Positions 36,048 to 44,726 of a DNA stretch of 64,000 nt are shown piece after piece. The stretch is taken from NCBI GenBank assembly GCA_963977525.1, contig CAXBPC010000015.1, positions 1-64,000 of the forward strand. Direction: 5' to 3'. The notes beneath the pieces are model-generated. The model saw only the letters and a program-made list of their open reading frames with translations, searched no databases and was not told the origin of the DNA. The translations under genes were made by a program, and so were the position numbers. Numbering within the stretch: the stretch's first letter is position 1; each line of letters starts with the position of its first letter. The DNA comes from Ancylomarina sp963977525. GTDB taxonomy: Bacteria > Bacteroidota > Bacteroidia > Bacteroidales > Marinifilaceae.

Positions 36048-36088
36048 GCAAAAAAAATGAGAGCCTCACAGCAAGTGAAGCTCTCATT
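36048..36088 (-). terminator. Terminator of the outer-membrane protein gene at 36163
   Basis: The stem aatgagagcctcac / gtgaagctctcatt (one mismatch) with loop agcaa is followed, on the minus strand, by a run of T (the A-run ending at 36057). Confidence 0.85.
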
Positions 36089-36162
36089 ATATAGTTACAA
36101 TATTAGATCTCGATATGTCTTATTCTGAAAATTATGTAATTATGTGAATCCTCTTTGTAAAT

Positions 36163-36978
36163 CTATTTCAACAGGATACCTATCTTAAGTCCTCCAGTTA
36201 CGGTCAGTGCTGTGTCAGAATTACCTCCCGAAAAACCGTAATGATAGGATTCATCGTTATTATCCTTACTAAAGCCATAGCCCAAGCCGAAGTACATATC
36301 AAAAAGAAAGATATCGTTAAAAACATATTGCTTTCCTACTATAATATTTATAGCTGCTGCCCAATTGGTCTCTCTATCTCCATTATTAGAAGAAAATTCA
36401 GGTTCATAATAGTAGTGGTAATTAGGCTCATGAGAATAAGTCGAAAAGGCAATTTCAGGTTTTACATAGGTCCCTTTCAGAACATGGGCATAACGCATGC
36501 CTTTTAGATAAAAATCAGGACTCTTTATAAATTTCATACCAACTTTGGCAAAGACGCCTCTCGGGTCTTCATCATTAAAATCATCACCTAAACCAATTAT
36601 TCCCAAACTGACTTCCCAGCTTCTGGATGGTCGAATGAGTTGCTCGTAGGAGATTGTTGTGTTACCAGTCAGTGGTGCCAAGAAATTTAGCTTAATGGCC
36701 TTTCTCTTTTGATTCTCATAAGTCTTTTCACCATAAAGTGAGTGCGAAAATACTAGCTCTTTTCCGTTCTCCAAGATGATTTTAATAATGTCGTTTTTAT
36801 CTATCCCGAACACAATATCCATTGAGGTTTCAGGCAAAATATATTTCACCTCATCGGTTAAAATTTCCTTAACCTTACAAACAATGGTATCCTTATCTGT
36901 TTTTATAATTCTATCCTGAGCACTTAGTTGGAAAGATGAAAACAAGATGATGACCAATAGGTATTTTAAATAATTCAT
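36163..36978 (-). CDS. Predicted outer-membrane beta-barrel protein
   Basis: A 271-residue secreted protein (signal peptide ~1-21, 'FQLSAQD'). Residues 22-80 form a small soluble domain with 'RIIKTDKDTIVCKVKEI' and 'IKIILENGKELVF', common in Bacteroidota exported proteins. From ~95 onward, alternating aromatic strands ('KLNFLAPLTGNTTISYEQL', 'WEVSLGIIGLG', 'VFAKVGMKFIKS', 'FDMYFGLGYGFS') end in 'GLKIGILLK', the look of an 8-10-strand barrel. The function is unknown. It is monocistronic with a strong terminator. Confidence 0.75.
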   Translation of the reverse strand: MNYLKYLLVIILFSSFQLSAQDRIIKTDKDTIVCKVKEILTDEVKYILPETSMDIVFGIDKNDIIKIILENGKELVFSHSLYGEKTYENQKRKAIKLNFLAPLTGNTTISYEQLIRPSRSWEVSLGIIGLGDDFNDEDPRGVFAKVGMKFIKSPDFYLKGMRYAHVLKGTYVKPEIAFSTYSHEPNYHYYYEPEFSSNNGDRETNWAAAINIIVGKQYVFNDIFLFDMYFGLGYGFSKDNNDESYHYGFSGGNSDTALTVTGGLKIGILLK

Positions 36979-37169
36979 GATTGGGTATGATTAAAAAAGT
37001 TAATGCTTTTATTTAAAGTTATTGTCGATATAAATTGACATAATAAAATCATCGCTAATTTATCAAAATAATTTTACATTCATAACTATTTGATAAAATT
37101 TATTTTACAAAACAAATAAATATAGACGCAGATTATCATGATACAATATGATAAAACCAATATCCAGAA

Positions 37170-37304
37170 CGTAGAGACGCGATTTATCACGTCTTTATTA
37201 ATATATCCATATCGTAGAGACGCGATGTAGAGACACAATGCATTGTGTTTCTACCGAAAAAAAAATATCCGTAATATATAAGACGCGATGAATCGCGTCT
37301 CTAC
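37170..37304. repeat. MITE-like element, left copy
   Basis: A ~135-bp element with terminal inverted repeats: the left end gtagagacgcgattt and the right end gatgaatcgcgtctctac are near-inverse copies. The centre has a second palindrome (gtagagacacaatg / cattgtgtttctac). A copy in the same orientation lies at 38367-38501. Confidence 0.82.
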
Positions 37305-37365
37305 CAGCAATAAATATGGACGCAGATTTTTATGATGTTGTATGATTAAAAATGATTTCCCAATA

Positions 37366-37466
37366 CACCCCTCTGTCCTTCGGACATCTCCCCTAAAAAG
37401 GGAGAGGGTAAATTGTATTGGTTTTTATCTTCCCTTTCTAGGGGAAGTGCCGCAGGCGATGGGGTG
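37366..37466. repeat. Repeat with cacccc...ggggtg ends (second copy)
   Basis: It starts cacccctctgtccttcggacat and ends gcgatggggtg, with inner cccctaaaaaggga and ttccctttctaggggaa. It is a shorter relative of the element at 30330-30498. Confidence 0.75.
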
Positions 37467-37658
37467 CATGTTACAGAGCAAAAAACATTATCCAAAGGTA
37501 AAGATCTGATATCTTATTTATTTTTTCCTTTGTATACAATTCCGTAAATTGAGTTATCAATTAAAATAGCGATCCTATTCCTCTAAGCTTGTCTTCCTGG
37601 CAAGCGTATTACTATTAAACCATCACCGCAATTACAATTGCAAAATCAACTCGTTATC

Positions 37659-38351
37659 ATGAAAAAATTTCTTAGTTTATTCTTCTTAATTATTTTTTTT
37701 AGCCTAACTGCTTTAAGCCAAGATTGCACCATATTTATTCCTGGAGATGTAGGCACTGAATTGCATTACGAAATAAAAAATGCAAAAGGAAAACTACAAG
37801 CTACCTATTCCCAAAAGATAATATCGATAACAGAAAATGATGGCGAAACCATTTTTGAATTGCTTCAAACACATAAAGATCCTAAGGATTCAGAAAACAT
37901 AATAATGCAAGATACAATTGGCTTCCGCTGCAAGGGAAATGAATTTTTCATTGATATGGAAAAATACCTGAACCAAAAACAAATGGAAGGATTCAAAAAC
38001 ATGGAAATAAAACTGACCACAGATGATCTGATGTACCCTTCCAAACTTTCTCCAGGAATGGATCTAAAAGATGGTTCAATCAATTTAGAAGTTGGCAGTG
38101 GCTTAATGAATATGACTACAACTATTGTAAATCGTAAAGTTGAAGCGTTTGAAAAGATTATGACTCCGGCAGGTAGTTTCGAATGCTACAAAATATCGGA
38201 AGATGTAAAAAGCAAAGTGGGATTTATTAAAGTAAACATGAGCAATGTGACTTGGATTATACAAGATATTGGTACCATTCGAAGTGAATCGTACAATAAG
38301 AGAGGCAAACTCGACACAGTTACTGAATTGATAAAGATTGTTAGAAATTAA
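37659..38351 (+). CDS. Secreted TapB-family-like (DUF3108-like) protein
   Basis: About 230 residues from the ATG at 37659 (the frame is open from a TTG at 37638, but MKKFLS starts the signal peptide, cleaved near 'TALSQ'). The mature part has 'FIPGDVGTELHYEIKNAKGK', repeated amphipathic strands, 'MTTTIVNRKVEAFEKIMTPAG' (split: MTTTIVNRKV / EAFEKIMTPAG), 'FECYKISEDVKSKVGF' and 'TWIIQDIGTIRSESYN', the pattern of TapB/DUF3108-type lipocalin-like envelope proteins. The role is unknown. The gene is flanked on both sides by copies of one MITE-like element. An 18-codon relic of a homologue's tail lies at 58371. Confidence 0.75.
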   Translation: MKKFLSLFFLIIFFSLTALSQDCTIFIPGDVGTELHYEIKNAKGKLQATYSQKIISITENDGETIFELLQTHKDPKDSENIIMQDTIGFRCKGNEFFIDMEKYLNQKQMEGFKNMEIKLTTDDLMYPSKLSPGMDLKDGSINLEVGSGLMNMTTTIVNRKVEAFEKIMTPAGSFECYKISEDVKSKVGFIKVNMSNVTWIIQDIGTIRSESYNKRGKLDTVTELIKIVRN

Positions 38352-38366
38352 AATTGATATCGAAGA

Positions 38367-38501
38367 CGTAGAGATGTGATTTATCACGTCTTTATTCATA
38401 TATCCATATCCTAGAGACGCGATGTAGAGACACAATGCATTATGTTTCTACCGAAAAAAAAACATCCGTAATGTAAAAGACGCGATAAATCGCGTCTCTA
38501 C
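38367..38501. repeat. MITE-like element, right copy
   Basis: The same ~135-bp element as 37170-37304, in the same orientation. Its right end, gataaatcgcgtctctac, is the inverse of the gtagagacgcgatttatc found at the left end of the other copy. It begins 15 bp after the TapB-like stop codon. Confidence 0.82.
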
Positions 38502-38507
38502 AAAAAA

Positions 38508-38540
38508 AATCCCCCGATCGCAGCGAACGATCGGGGGATT
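38508..38540. terminator. Bidirectional terminator
   Basis: A perfect 13-bp stem (aatcccccgatcg / cgatcgggggatt) with loop cagcgaa, A-run on the left and T-run on the right, lies between convergent genes. Confidence 0.9.
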
Positions 38541-38572
38541 TTGGTAACCATCATTGGTCGGATACAAATGGT

Positions 38573-39286
38573 TTAATTATTTGTTTCTTCTTCTAAAATA
38601 TCTTCTTCAATATCGTCTGCTTTTGAACTAGGGCTTGGAGCAGGAAATTTAAATCGTTTTAATAAATTCTCGTCATCTTCGAAAATGATTTGAGCAGCCT
38701 TAAAATACATAGCCATTTTTTCGTATACCGTGTTTAGCATAAGCATCCTAGTCTCAGTAGCTCGCCTACGCTCTATCATGCTATCGTTTTGACTATTCAT
38801 TGCAGTTTTCAACTTATTTTGATGCTCCAAAACATTTGCAAACTTCTCTTCTGTCCAGCCATTTGCCATTAAGATGTCTTTGTAACGAACCGCCATGGTG
38901 TCAAAATCAGACAGGAACATAAACATATCTCTTGGCGACCTTCTAGCCTTTGCGTAGTCGTTAAATCCAAACTGGTTCCACACCAACTTATCGTTAGGGA
39001 AAGCCATTTCGATATCGAACTTGCTATGCTGAAAGAATTTACAACTTTTATCGTGTTCGATCTTCACCTCGTTGGTTGCCTTAGCCTGAATATCGATAAA
39101 CACATTATCACTTGGAATCGAAGTAATTTGATCGTATTTATCAATTAACTCCTGCAAATTCTCTGGCGTAAAGTGGATTGAGAAAGCTGCAAATTTAGCT
39201 TGCTCTTCCTGAATCAGTTCAATTGTTTGACCAGAAGTAACAATAAAATTAGCGTCAGTACCATGGTAATATCTTAAATTGCTCAT
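38573..39286 (-). CDS. Hypothetical soluble protein
   Basis: A 237-residue cytoplasmic protein with no signal or membrane segment. It contains 'LRYYHGTDANFIVTSG' at the N-terminus, a helical middle ('RDMFMFLSDFDTMAVRYKDIL', split at RDMFMFLSDFD / TMAVRYKDIL), an Arg/Met-rich helix 'RRRATETRMLMLNTVYEKMAMY' (22 residues, given as RRRATETRMLM and LNTVYEKMAMY) and an acidic tail. The composition (helical with 'EKFANVLEHQNKLKTAM') suggests a scaffold-like protein. I do not recognise a family. It is monocistronic. Confidence 0.65.
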   Translation of the reverse strand: MSNLRYYHGTDANFIVTSGQTIELIQEEQAKFAAFSIHFTPENLQELIDKYDQITSIPSDNVFIDIQAKATNEVKIEHDKSCKFFQHSKFDIEMAFPNDKLVWNQFGFNDYAKARRSPRDMFMFLSDFDTMAVRYKDILMANGWTEEKFANVLEHQNKLKTAMNSQNDSMIERRRATETRMLMLNTVYEKMAMYFKAAQIIFEDDENLLKRFKFPAPSPSSKADDIEEDILEEETNN

Positions 39287-39668
39287 AAAATGATTTGTTT
39301 TAAATTATTAACAGTACCGAAGTTACGATTCTGGCAGACTAAAACAAATACAATAAATGTTAAATTCCTACTTTACACTAACCATCCCTTATGTAAAGTG
39401 CATGAACATTAGGAAAATTAGATTCATCTTTTATATCTATGTCATTTTGCTTTTCATAAGTAATCATCTATAACATAATCACAAGTAACTTAAACACAGG
39501 CATTCAAGTGAATTGTCTGATTCTATCAATTATTACATATTAGGAAAACAATTATAGTATCCATGTAAATACTTAATGATTTTGGCAATTATATTGAAAT
39601 ACCAGCATAACACTAAGAACAATCACAATACATGCCACTAACTATTTAGCTTGAGCCAGCACAAAAAT

Positions 39669-40007
39669 ATGAATAGTCATAATACATACCCTCGCACCCA
39701 CAAGCATTCCCCTCGTACCCTCAAGTTACACGACCGTACCCTCAAGTTGCTCGACCGTACCCTCAAGTTACTCGACCGTACCCTCAAGTTGCCCGACCGT
39801 ACCCTCAAGTTACACGACCGTACCCTCAAGTTACACGACCGTACCCTTAAGTTGCCCGACCGTACCCTCAAGTGTCGCGCCATGCATAAAACACAAAACC
39901 ACAGTATATTAATAAAAACACAGGCAATTAGGCTTAAAGGATGGCACTTGGCTTATAAAGTACGATCGCTGATGCTTAAATACGGCCGACTTAAAGCAAA
40001 GTATTAG
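39669..40007 (+). CDS. Doubtful open frame encoding a heptapeptide repeat
   Basis: The frame runs from an ATG at 39669 (open from TTG 39651) to 40007 and contains eight near-identical heptapeptides based on 'RTLKLHD', since the 21-bp unit is a multiple of three. The opposite strand is equally open ('NLRVRSC' repeats), so open length is no proof of coding. The tail 'RLKGWHLAYKVRSLMLKYGRLKAKY' (split RLKGWHLAYKVRS / LMLKYGRLKAKY) is basic, and no family is recognised. The coding status is uncertain. Confidence 0.25.
   Translation: MNSHNTYPRTHKHSPRTLKLHDRTLKLLDRTLKLLDRTLKLPDRTLKLHDRTLKLHDRTLKLPDRTLKCRAMHKTQNHSILIKTQAIRLKGWHLAYKVRSLMLKYGRLKAKY
39715..39872. repeat. Eight-copy 21-bp minisatellite
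   Basis: The unit gtaccctcaagttacacgacc starts at 39715, 39736, 39757, 39778, 39799, 39820, 39841 and 39862 (exact 21-bp steps). Variation is almost only in the three bases after 'aagtt' (aca, gct, act, gcc). The last unit breaks off after gtaccctcaag. Confidence 0.95.
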
Positions 40008-40176
40008 AAATTAACCCGTGGGAAAGACAGTTGAAGAATAAGGAAGTGGGAATTATGGCAACTATCCGATTTGAAGTGTATAATCAGAAGAATCTCTGCA
40101 TTTAGTACAAGTCTCTCTAAAACAAGCATCTCAAAACAAGACATTCTATTTACAAAACAAGCCTAAAATGTTACTT

Positions 40177-40189
40177 ATAGTCCGTTGAC
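40177..40189 (+). promoter_or_regulatory. 13-bp sequence shared upstream of helicase and its small neighbour (copy 1)
   Basis: atagtccgttgac occurs here, 107 bp before the helicase ATG, and again at 43446-43458, 38 bp before the small-protein ATG. An exact 13-mer repeated in front of both members of a gene pair may be a regulator site; this is inference. Confidence 0.35.
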
Positions 40190-40296
40190 GTATAAGTCAC
40201 ATTTGGATAGATTTACTCCCTATAGATTTATTATGTATTCGAAGAAAAAACTACCTTTAAAAAATCAACTATTATGAATAATTAAATAATCCCTGC

Positions 40297-43200
40297 ATGA
40301 TAAAAGATGGTCTATACGAAGCATTAATTAACCAGCTACTGAAAAGCAGATTGGATGATTTAGAAAAAGATCAGTATCATATTAACGAGGTGAAAATCGA
40401 TAAGGCCGAAGCATCTAAAATCTTAACTAATTACACTGTAAATATTATCCATCAAGGATTAAGTCAAGTTTCAGGAGATAATTCAATAGAAAGGCAAATA
40501 GATGTTTGTAATAATATTATCCTCTTATTAAGGGATCAACTCAATGATGAAGATTTTGAGGATGATTTAATTGATACCGAAGGACGAATATTATCAGCTG
40601 TTTTCACAAAACTAGATGCTCGATTCTCAGATATCAAGAAACACTTAAAAGAGATAACTCCACAAAGTGGCTTGTCCCAAAGTGAACTATTTACTGGCAG
40701 TAATGCTGGCATTTCAATGGAAAGCGAAATCAAAAAAGAGATTCTATCATCTGATCGAATACATTTTCTCGTGTCTTTTATCAAATGGACAGGTATTCGA
40801 ATATTTGAAAAGGAATTAAGGGAATTTACAAACAGAGGTGGACAACTAAGAATAATTACGACCTCTTATATGGGTGCAACTGATGCAAAAGCTGTTGAAT
40901 TTTTAGCATCATTACCCAATACTAAAATAAAAGTATCTTATAACACCAGTAATGAAAGGCTACATGCCAAAGCCTATTTGTTTTTAAGAGATACGGGCTT
41001 TCATACAGGTTACATTGGATCATCAAATATTTCTCGTTCCGCCCTAACTAATGGTCTTGAGTGGAATATTAAATTAACAACTAAAGAAGTTGGTCATATA
41101 ATTGAGAAATTCAGAAGAACATTCGATACGTATTGGCAGAATAGAGAATTTGAATATTATGACCCTAATAAAGATCTAACAAAACTAAAGAAAGCTCTTA
41201 AGGCTGAACATCATTCGGGCAAGAACCCCTTCACTACTTTTTTTGATATAAACCCGTATAACTTTCAAAAAGAAATACTCGAAAAGCTAGATGCTGAGCG
41301 TAAGGTTCACAACAGGTTTAAAAATTTAGTTGTTGCAGCTACAGGAACTGGTAAAACAATAATTTCAGCATTTGATTTCAAAAAATACAAACAACAAAAT
41401 CCTACAGCCAAGTTATTATTTATAGCTCACCGAAGGGAAATATTAGAACAAGCTCAATCAACTTTTCAAGCAGTTTTACGAGATTCGAATTTTGGTGAAT
41501 TATGGGGGAATGGGCATGAGCCTGAAAAATACGATTGCGTTTTTGCTTCTGTTAAAACACTAAAGAATAGATTGGACACTTTATCCTTATCAGAATCATT
41601 CTATGATTTTATAATTGTGGATGAAGTCCATCACATTAAGGCTTCAAGTTATCGCCCTGTTCTAGATAAGTTTAAACCAGAGATTTTACTTGGACTTACA
41701 GCAACTCCAGAAAGAATGGATGGTGCTGATATTTTATCAGATTTTTGTAATGTCATTGCAGCAGAAATCCGATTACCACAAGCATTGAATAAGGGCTTAC
41801 TATGCCCATTTCAATATTTTGGTGTTACTGATAATGTTGATTTATCTAGACTAACTTGGCAAAATGGAAGATACATGCCAAGTGAGCTAACAAAGATTTA
41901 CACAAAGAATGATGATAGAGTAAGACACATATTACACAATATCGAAAAACATATAGCAGAACCACATGAAGTAAGAGCTCTATGTTTTTGTGTTACAACA
42001 GATCATGCTGAATATATGGCCAAAAAGTTCACATTAGCCAATTATAAAGCCGATCATCTAACTAGTGCTAATAACAGCGGACGCGATCAGATTAAGGATA
42101 AGTTCTTAAATAAAGAGATCAACTATTTATTCGTTGTTGATATTTTTAACGAAGGAGTTGACATACCCGAGATTGATACCGTATTGTTTTTAAGACCTAC
42201 TGAAAGCTTAACCGTATTCCTACAACAATTAGGTCGAGGGTTACGACTATCAGATAATAAAGATTGTTTGACAGTACTTGACTTTGTTGGTAATTCACGC
42301 CCTGAATATGATTTTGAAGGAAAGTTCAGAGCTCTTATTGGTAAAACCAATACGTCAACCCAAAGTGAAATAGAAAATGAATTCCCTCATCTTCCATTAG
42401 GTTGTTCAATTATCTTGGAGCAGAAAGCGAAGGACTTTATTCTAGACAATATTAAACATGCCATAAATCTAAATAAGAATCAATTGATTCAACGAATTCG
42501 AGATTTCAAACACAATACCAATTTAGAGTTAACAATCAAGAACTTCACAGAATTCTATCATATTCAAATCCATCAAATTTATAAGAAACGAAGTTGGAAA
42601 AGGCTATGTGTAAACGCAGGTGTTATTGAAGATTTTGAATCTCAAAATGAATTAGAGATATCTAGAGCAATACAATTAAAATGGCTTAGTTGCCGCTCTG
42701 CTTCATATTTTACATTCATCTTAAAATGTATAAAGAATAAGTTCGAACTAAACTTTGAACAACTTCCAGATACAGAAAAGTGTATGTGCCTGATGTTACA
42801 TTACGATGTTTGGCAAGATGCAGGAGGCTTTACTGATATATCAGAAAGCATTAAAACAATCGGGCGAAATAAAGTTCTGGTAGATGAAATGAAAGAATTG
42901 ATAGAATTACTTTTGGATCGAATTGATTTTATTGAGCAAGAAATTGATCTAGGATATCCGATGCCATTGCAGGTCCATGGCAGGTATATTCGCGATCAAA
43001 TATTGTCAGCTTTTGGATTTTACTCTTTTGAAAAGAAACCGAGTTCAAGAGAAGGCGTTCAGAATTTGAAAGGCAAAAACACCGAATTACTTTTTATAAC
43101 ACTCAACAAATCAGAGAAAGATTATTCCCCAACAACTCTTTATAATGATTTCGCATTAAGCGAAAGCATTTTCCATTGGCAATCTCAAAATTCAGCTCGT

Positions 43201-43437
43201 CCTGATAAAGGCAAAGGCGAAAGCTATATAAAACATCGTGAATTAGATAAAAAAATTCTATTATTTGTAAGGGAAGCTAATGAGGATCAATATAAAAACA
43301 CAATGGGTTTTGTCTTTTTAGGCGAAGGTCAAATTATGGATCACGAAGGTGCAAAACCAATGAATATTAAATGGGAGTTGAAAGAACCAATGCCTCCATA
43401 CATTTGGAAAGAATCTGCAAAAATGGCAATTGGTTAA
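40297..43437 (+). CDS. PLD nuclease-DEAD/DEAH helicase-DUF3427 protein
   Basis: A 1046-residue protein with domains in this order: an N-terminal helical domain (~1-130), a phospholipase D-type nuclease ('LHAKAYLF' HxK near 223, 'GYIGSSNISRSAL'), an SF2 helicase with Walker A 'AATGTGKT' (347-354), Walker B 'DEVHH' (442-446), 'LGLTATPERMDG', and motif VI 'QQLGRGLRL' (~645). A C-terminal DUF3427 domain follows (~690-1040, with 'LLFITLNKSEKDYSPTTLYN' and 'GFVFLGEG'). Such proteins are common in bacterial defence islands and resemble restriction-type DNA translocases. The N-terminus is at an ATG after a 290-bp non-coding leader. A defence role is inferred; no known complete system is recognised. 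Confidence 0.9.
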   Translation: MIKDGLYEALINQLLKSRLDDLEKDQYHINEVKIDKAEASKILTNYTVNIIHQGLSQVSGDNSIERQIDVCNNIILLLRDQLNDEDFEDDLIDTEGRILSAVFTKLDARFSDIKKHLKEITPQSGLSQSELFTGSNAGISMESEIKKEILSSDRIHFLVSFIKWTGIRIFEKELREFTNRGGQLRIITTSYMGATDAKAVEFLASLPNTKIKVSYNTSNERLHAKAYLFLRDTGFHTGYIGSSNISRSALTNGLEWNIKLTTKEVGHIIEKFRRTFDTYWQNREFEYYDPNKDLTKLKKALKAEHHSGKNPFTTFFDINPYNFQKEILEKLDAERKVHNRFKNLVVAATGTGKTIISAFDFKKYKQQNPTAKLLFIAHRREILEQAQSTFQAVLRDSNFGELWGNGHEPEKYDCVFASVKTLKNRLDTLSLSESFYDFIIVDEVHHIKASSYRPVLDKFKPEILLGLTATPERMDGADILSDFCNVIAAEIRLPQALNKGLLCPFQYFGVTDNVDLSRLTWQNGRYMPSELTKIYTKNDDRVRHILHNIEKHIAEPHEVRALCFCVTTDHAEYMAKKFTLANYKADHLTSANNSGRDQIKDKFLNKEINYLFVVDIFNEGVDIPEIDTVLFLRPTESLTVFLQQLGRGLRLSDNKDCLTVLDFVGNSRPEYDFEGKFRALIGKTNTSTQSEIENEFPHLPLGCSIILEQKAKDFILDNIKHAINLNKNQLIQRIRDFKHNTNLELTIKNFTEFYHIQIHQIYKKRSWKRLCVNAGVIEDFESQNELEISRAIQLKWLSCRSASYFTFILKCIKNKFELNFEQLPDTEKCMCLMLHYDVWQDAGGFTDISESIKTIGRNKVLVDEMKELIELLLDRIDFIEQEIDLGYPMPLQVHGRYIRDQILSAFGFYSFEKKPSSREGVQNLKGKNTELLFITLNKSEKDYSPTTLYNDFALSESIFHWQSQNSARPDKGKGESYIKHRELDKKILLFVREANEDQYKNTMGFVFLGEGQIMDHEGAKPMNIKWELKEPMPPYIWKESAKMAIG

Positions 43438-43445
43438 TGTGACTC

Positions 43446-43458
43446 ATAGTCCGTTGAC
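43446..43458 (+). promoter_or_regulatory. 13-bp sequence shared upstream of helicase and its small neighbour (copy 2)
   Basis: An exact copy of the 40177-40189 13-mer, in the 59-bp gap between helicase and small protein. A TAATTTG (43477-43483) follows at promoter distance from the next ATG, a possible -7 element one base short of TAnnTTTG. Confidence 0.35.
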
Positions 43459-43496
43459 TAGTTGTTTTTAAGATTGTAATTTGGCATCAAAAAAAC

Positions 43497-43802
43497 ATGC
43501 CTAATATTAAATTTGAATATCTTTTTAGAGATGAGAGCAATTATAAAAAATATGGTGAAGTTGTCTTAAGTAATGAGGGACATCTATCTTTAGAAACAAT
43601 CAAAAGAAATATATCTAAGAATCTCATAGAAGGCATTTGGTTTCATCCAGACAAATGGGGAGTACCAAAGTTTAGTTTTCATAGGATTCCTATATTCGGT
43701 TTGAATGAATATTTATGGTATGAATTCACAGATGTGTCTGAAACAAAAAAAGAAATAACACTTACTGAAGGAATTGAAGAATTTACTTTCAACACAAAAT
43801 AA
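43497..43802 (+). CDS. Small protein of unknown function next to the helicase
   Basis: A 101-residue soluble protein: 'FEYLFRDESNYKKYGEVVLS', 'LEGIWFHPDKWGVPKF'-like (actual 'IEGIWFHPDKWGVPKF') and 'NEYLWYEFTDV'. I recall conserved small proteins of this pattern in many Bacteroidota but know no function. It starts 59 bp after the helicase and shares a 13-bp upstream sequence with it, so the two may form one functional unit (partner, inhibitor or independent gene). A terminator follows at 43809. Confidence 0.75.
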   Translation: MPNIKFEYLFRDESNYKKYGEVVLSNEGHLSLETIKRNISKNLIEGIWFHPDKWGVPKFSFHRIPIFGLNEYLWYEFTDVSETKKEITLTEGIEEFTFNTK

Positions 43803-43808
43803 AAAAAC

Positions 43809-43842
43809 AAACCCCTCCCCAAGTTAATCTTGAGGAGGGGTT
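43809..43842 (+). terminator. Terminator of the helicase/small-protein pair
   Basis: The stem aaacccctccccaag / cttgaggaggggttt (one mismatch) is followed by T-rich sequence. Confidence 0.85.
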
Positions 43843-43917
43843 TATATTTATAGCCAATGTTCGTATATTCTAAAGTCTACTTAGTCAACTTTCTTTTTTT
43901 AAATTGAACAATAAGAG

Positions 43918-44693
43918 CTAATTTATAGACTCAAAAGAGTCTTTAAAATGAAACCTATACTTACAAAAATTTTAATCTTAGTACTACTAAGCAGCTATAA
44001 CAGCTATGCTCAGGTATTAACTAATGCTGATTCACTAAACTCAAAGTCAGGCATAGATTTCAAAAAAAAGGCCATCGTCCCCTTATCGCTAATTAGCCTA
44101 GGAGTACTTCTAAATGGGAGTAAATTGGAAAGGCAATTCAATACATATGTGCAAAAAGAGTTTGGTTTCGAACATACAAGCACAGTAGATGATTACGTGC
44201 GCTATGCCCCTATTGTGATCATGTATAGTGCGGATATTTTAGGGGCTAAAGCCAAAAACCATTGGTTTGATCAAACCAAATACCTGTTTATTTCAAATTT
44301 AGTTTCTAGATACACAACTCGCGGACTCAAACGGTTAACAGCGAAAACACGACCTGACGGTTCATCAAGGTCCTTTCCTTCGGGGCATACGACTTCAGCA
44401 TTTTCTAATGCCTCGGTTCTTTACAATGAATTTTACGAAAGCTCTCCCCTTTTAGCCTACTCTGGGTATGCATTCGCCACATCTACAGCCATATTCAGAA
44501 TGTCTAATAATAGGCATTGGTTGTCGGATGTTTTGGTTGGGGCTGGCATTGGCATACTAGTAACAGAGCTTGTTTATTATTTTGAACCACTCAAGAATTT
44601 CAATCCCTTCATAGAATATAAAAACATCACTCTAGTGCCTCAAATTGATAAAGAAAACTATGGCTTTTACTTCTCCTATCATTTTTAAACCCG
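43918..44693 (+). repeat. 776-bp exact direct repeat, copy 1
   Basis: Every base of 43918-44693 that I compared equals 47642-48417 (offset 3724). It includes a 5' hairpin agactc-aaaa-gagtct just before the ATG. The ~60 bp upstream are only partly alike, and the downstream sequences differ at once. Confidence 0.9.
43948..44688 (+). CDS. PAP2-family phosphatase, membrane-associated (copy 1)
   Basis: A 246-residue protein with a signal peptide/TM1 (~1-21), further hydrophobic segments and the PAP2 triad: 'KRLTAKTRPDG' (KX6RP), 'SFPSGHTTSAF' (PSGH) and 'SNNRHWLSDVLVG' (SRx5HxxxD with Asn for Arg). PAP2 enzymes dephosphorylate lipids such as undecaprenyl-PP or phosphatidate at the outer face of the inner membrane. 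The DNA is identical to the gene at 47672. The C-terminus has beta-strand-like residues ('KENYGFYFSYHF') resembling an outer-membrane end, a feature of Bacteroidota exported proteins. Confidence 0.9.
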   Translation: MKPILTKILILVLLSSYNSYAQVLTNADSLNSKSGIDFKKKAIVPLSLISLGVLLNGSKLERQFNTYVQKEFGFEHTSTVDDYVRYAPIVIMYSADILGAKAKNHWFDQTKYLFISNLVSRYTTRGLKRLTAKTRPDGSSRSFPSGHTTSAFSNASVLYNEFYESSPLLAYSGYAFATSTAIFRMSNNRHWLSDVLVGAGIGILVTELVYYFEPLKNFNPFIEYKNITLVPQIDKENYGFYFSYHF

Positions 44694-44726
44694 GATATAG
44701 CTTTCTTTAAGAATTCTCTTTGACGT

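Larger units (their letters stand above)
36979..37658. other. Gene-free 680-bp stretch holding two repeat elements
   Basis: It holds an AT-rich part (36979-37169) with no coding frame that looks real. A MITE-like element (37170-37304) and a cacccc...ggggtg element (37366-37466) follow, then the upstream region of the next gene. No -33/-7 pair is clear. Confidence 0.7.
39287..40296. other. 1-kb stretch with a minisatellite but no confident gene
   Basis: 39301-39650 is AT-rich with no supported coding frame. The minisatellite lies at 39715-39872. 40010-40296 is non-coding and includes the 13-bp sequence repeated before both genes of the helicase pair (40177-40189). Confidence 0.6.

Noticed and set aside
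37170..38501. Composite transposon
   Set aside because: The bracketing elements are short and carry no transposase. Mobility would need help from elsewhere and is not shown.
39715..39872. CRISPR-like array
   Set aside because: The 21-bp units follow without unique spacers; variation is three bases per unit, so it is a minisatellite.
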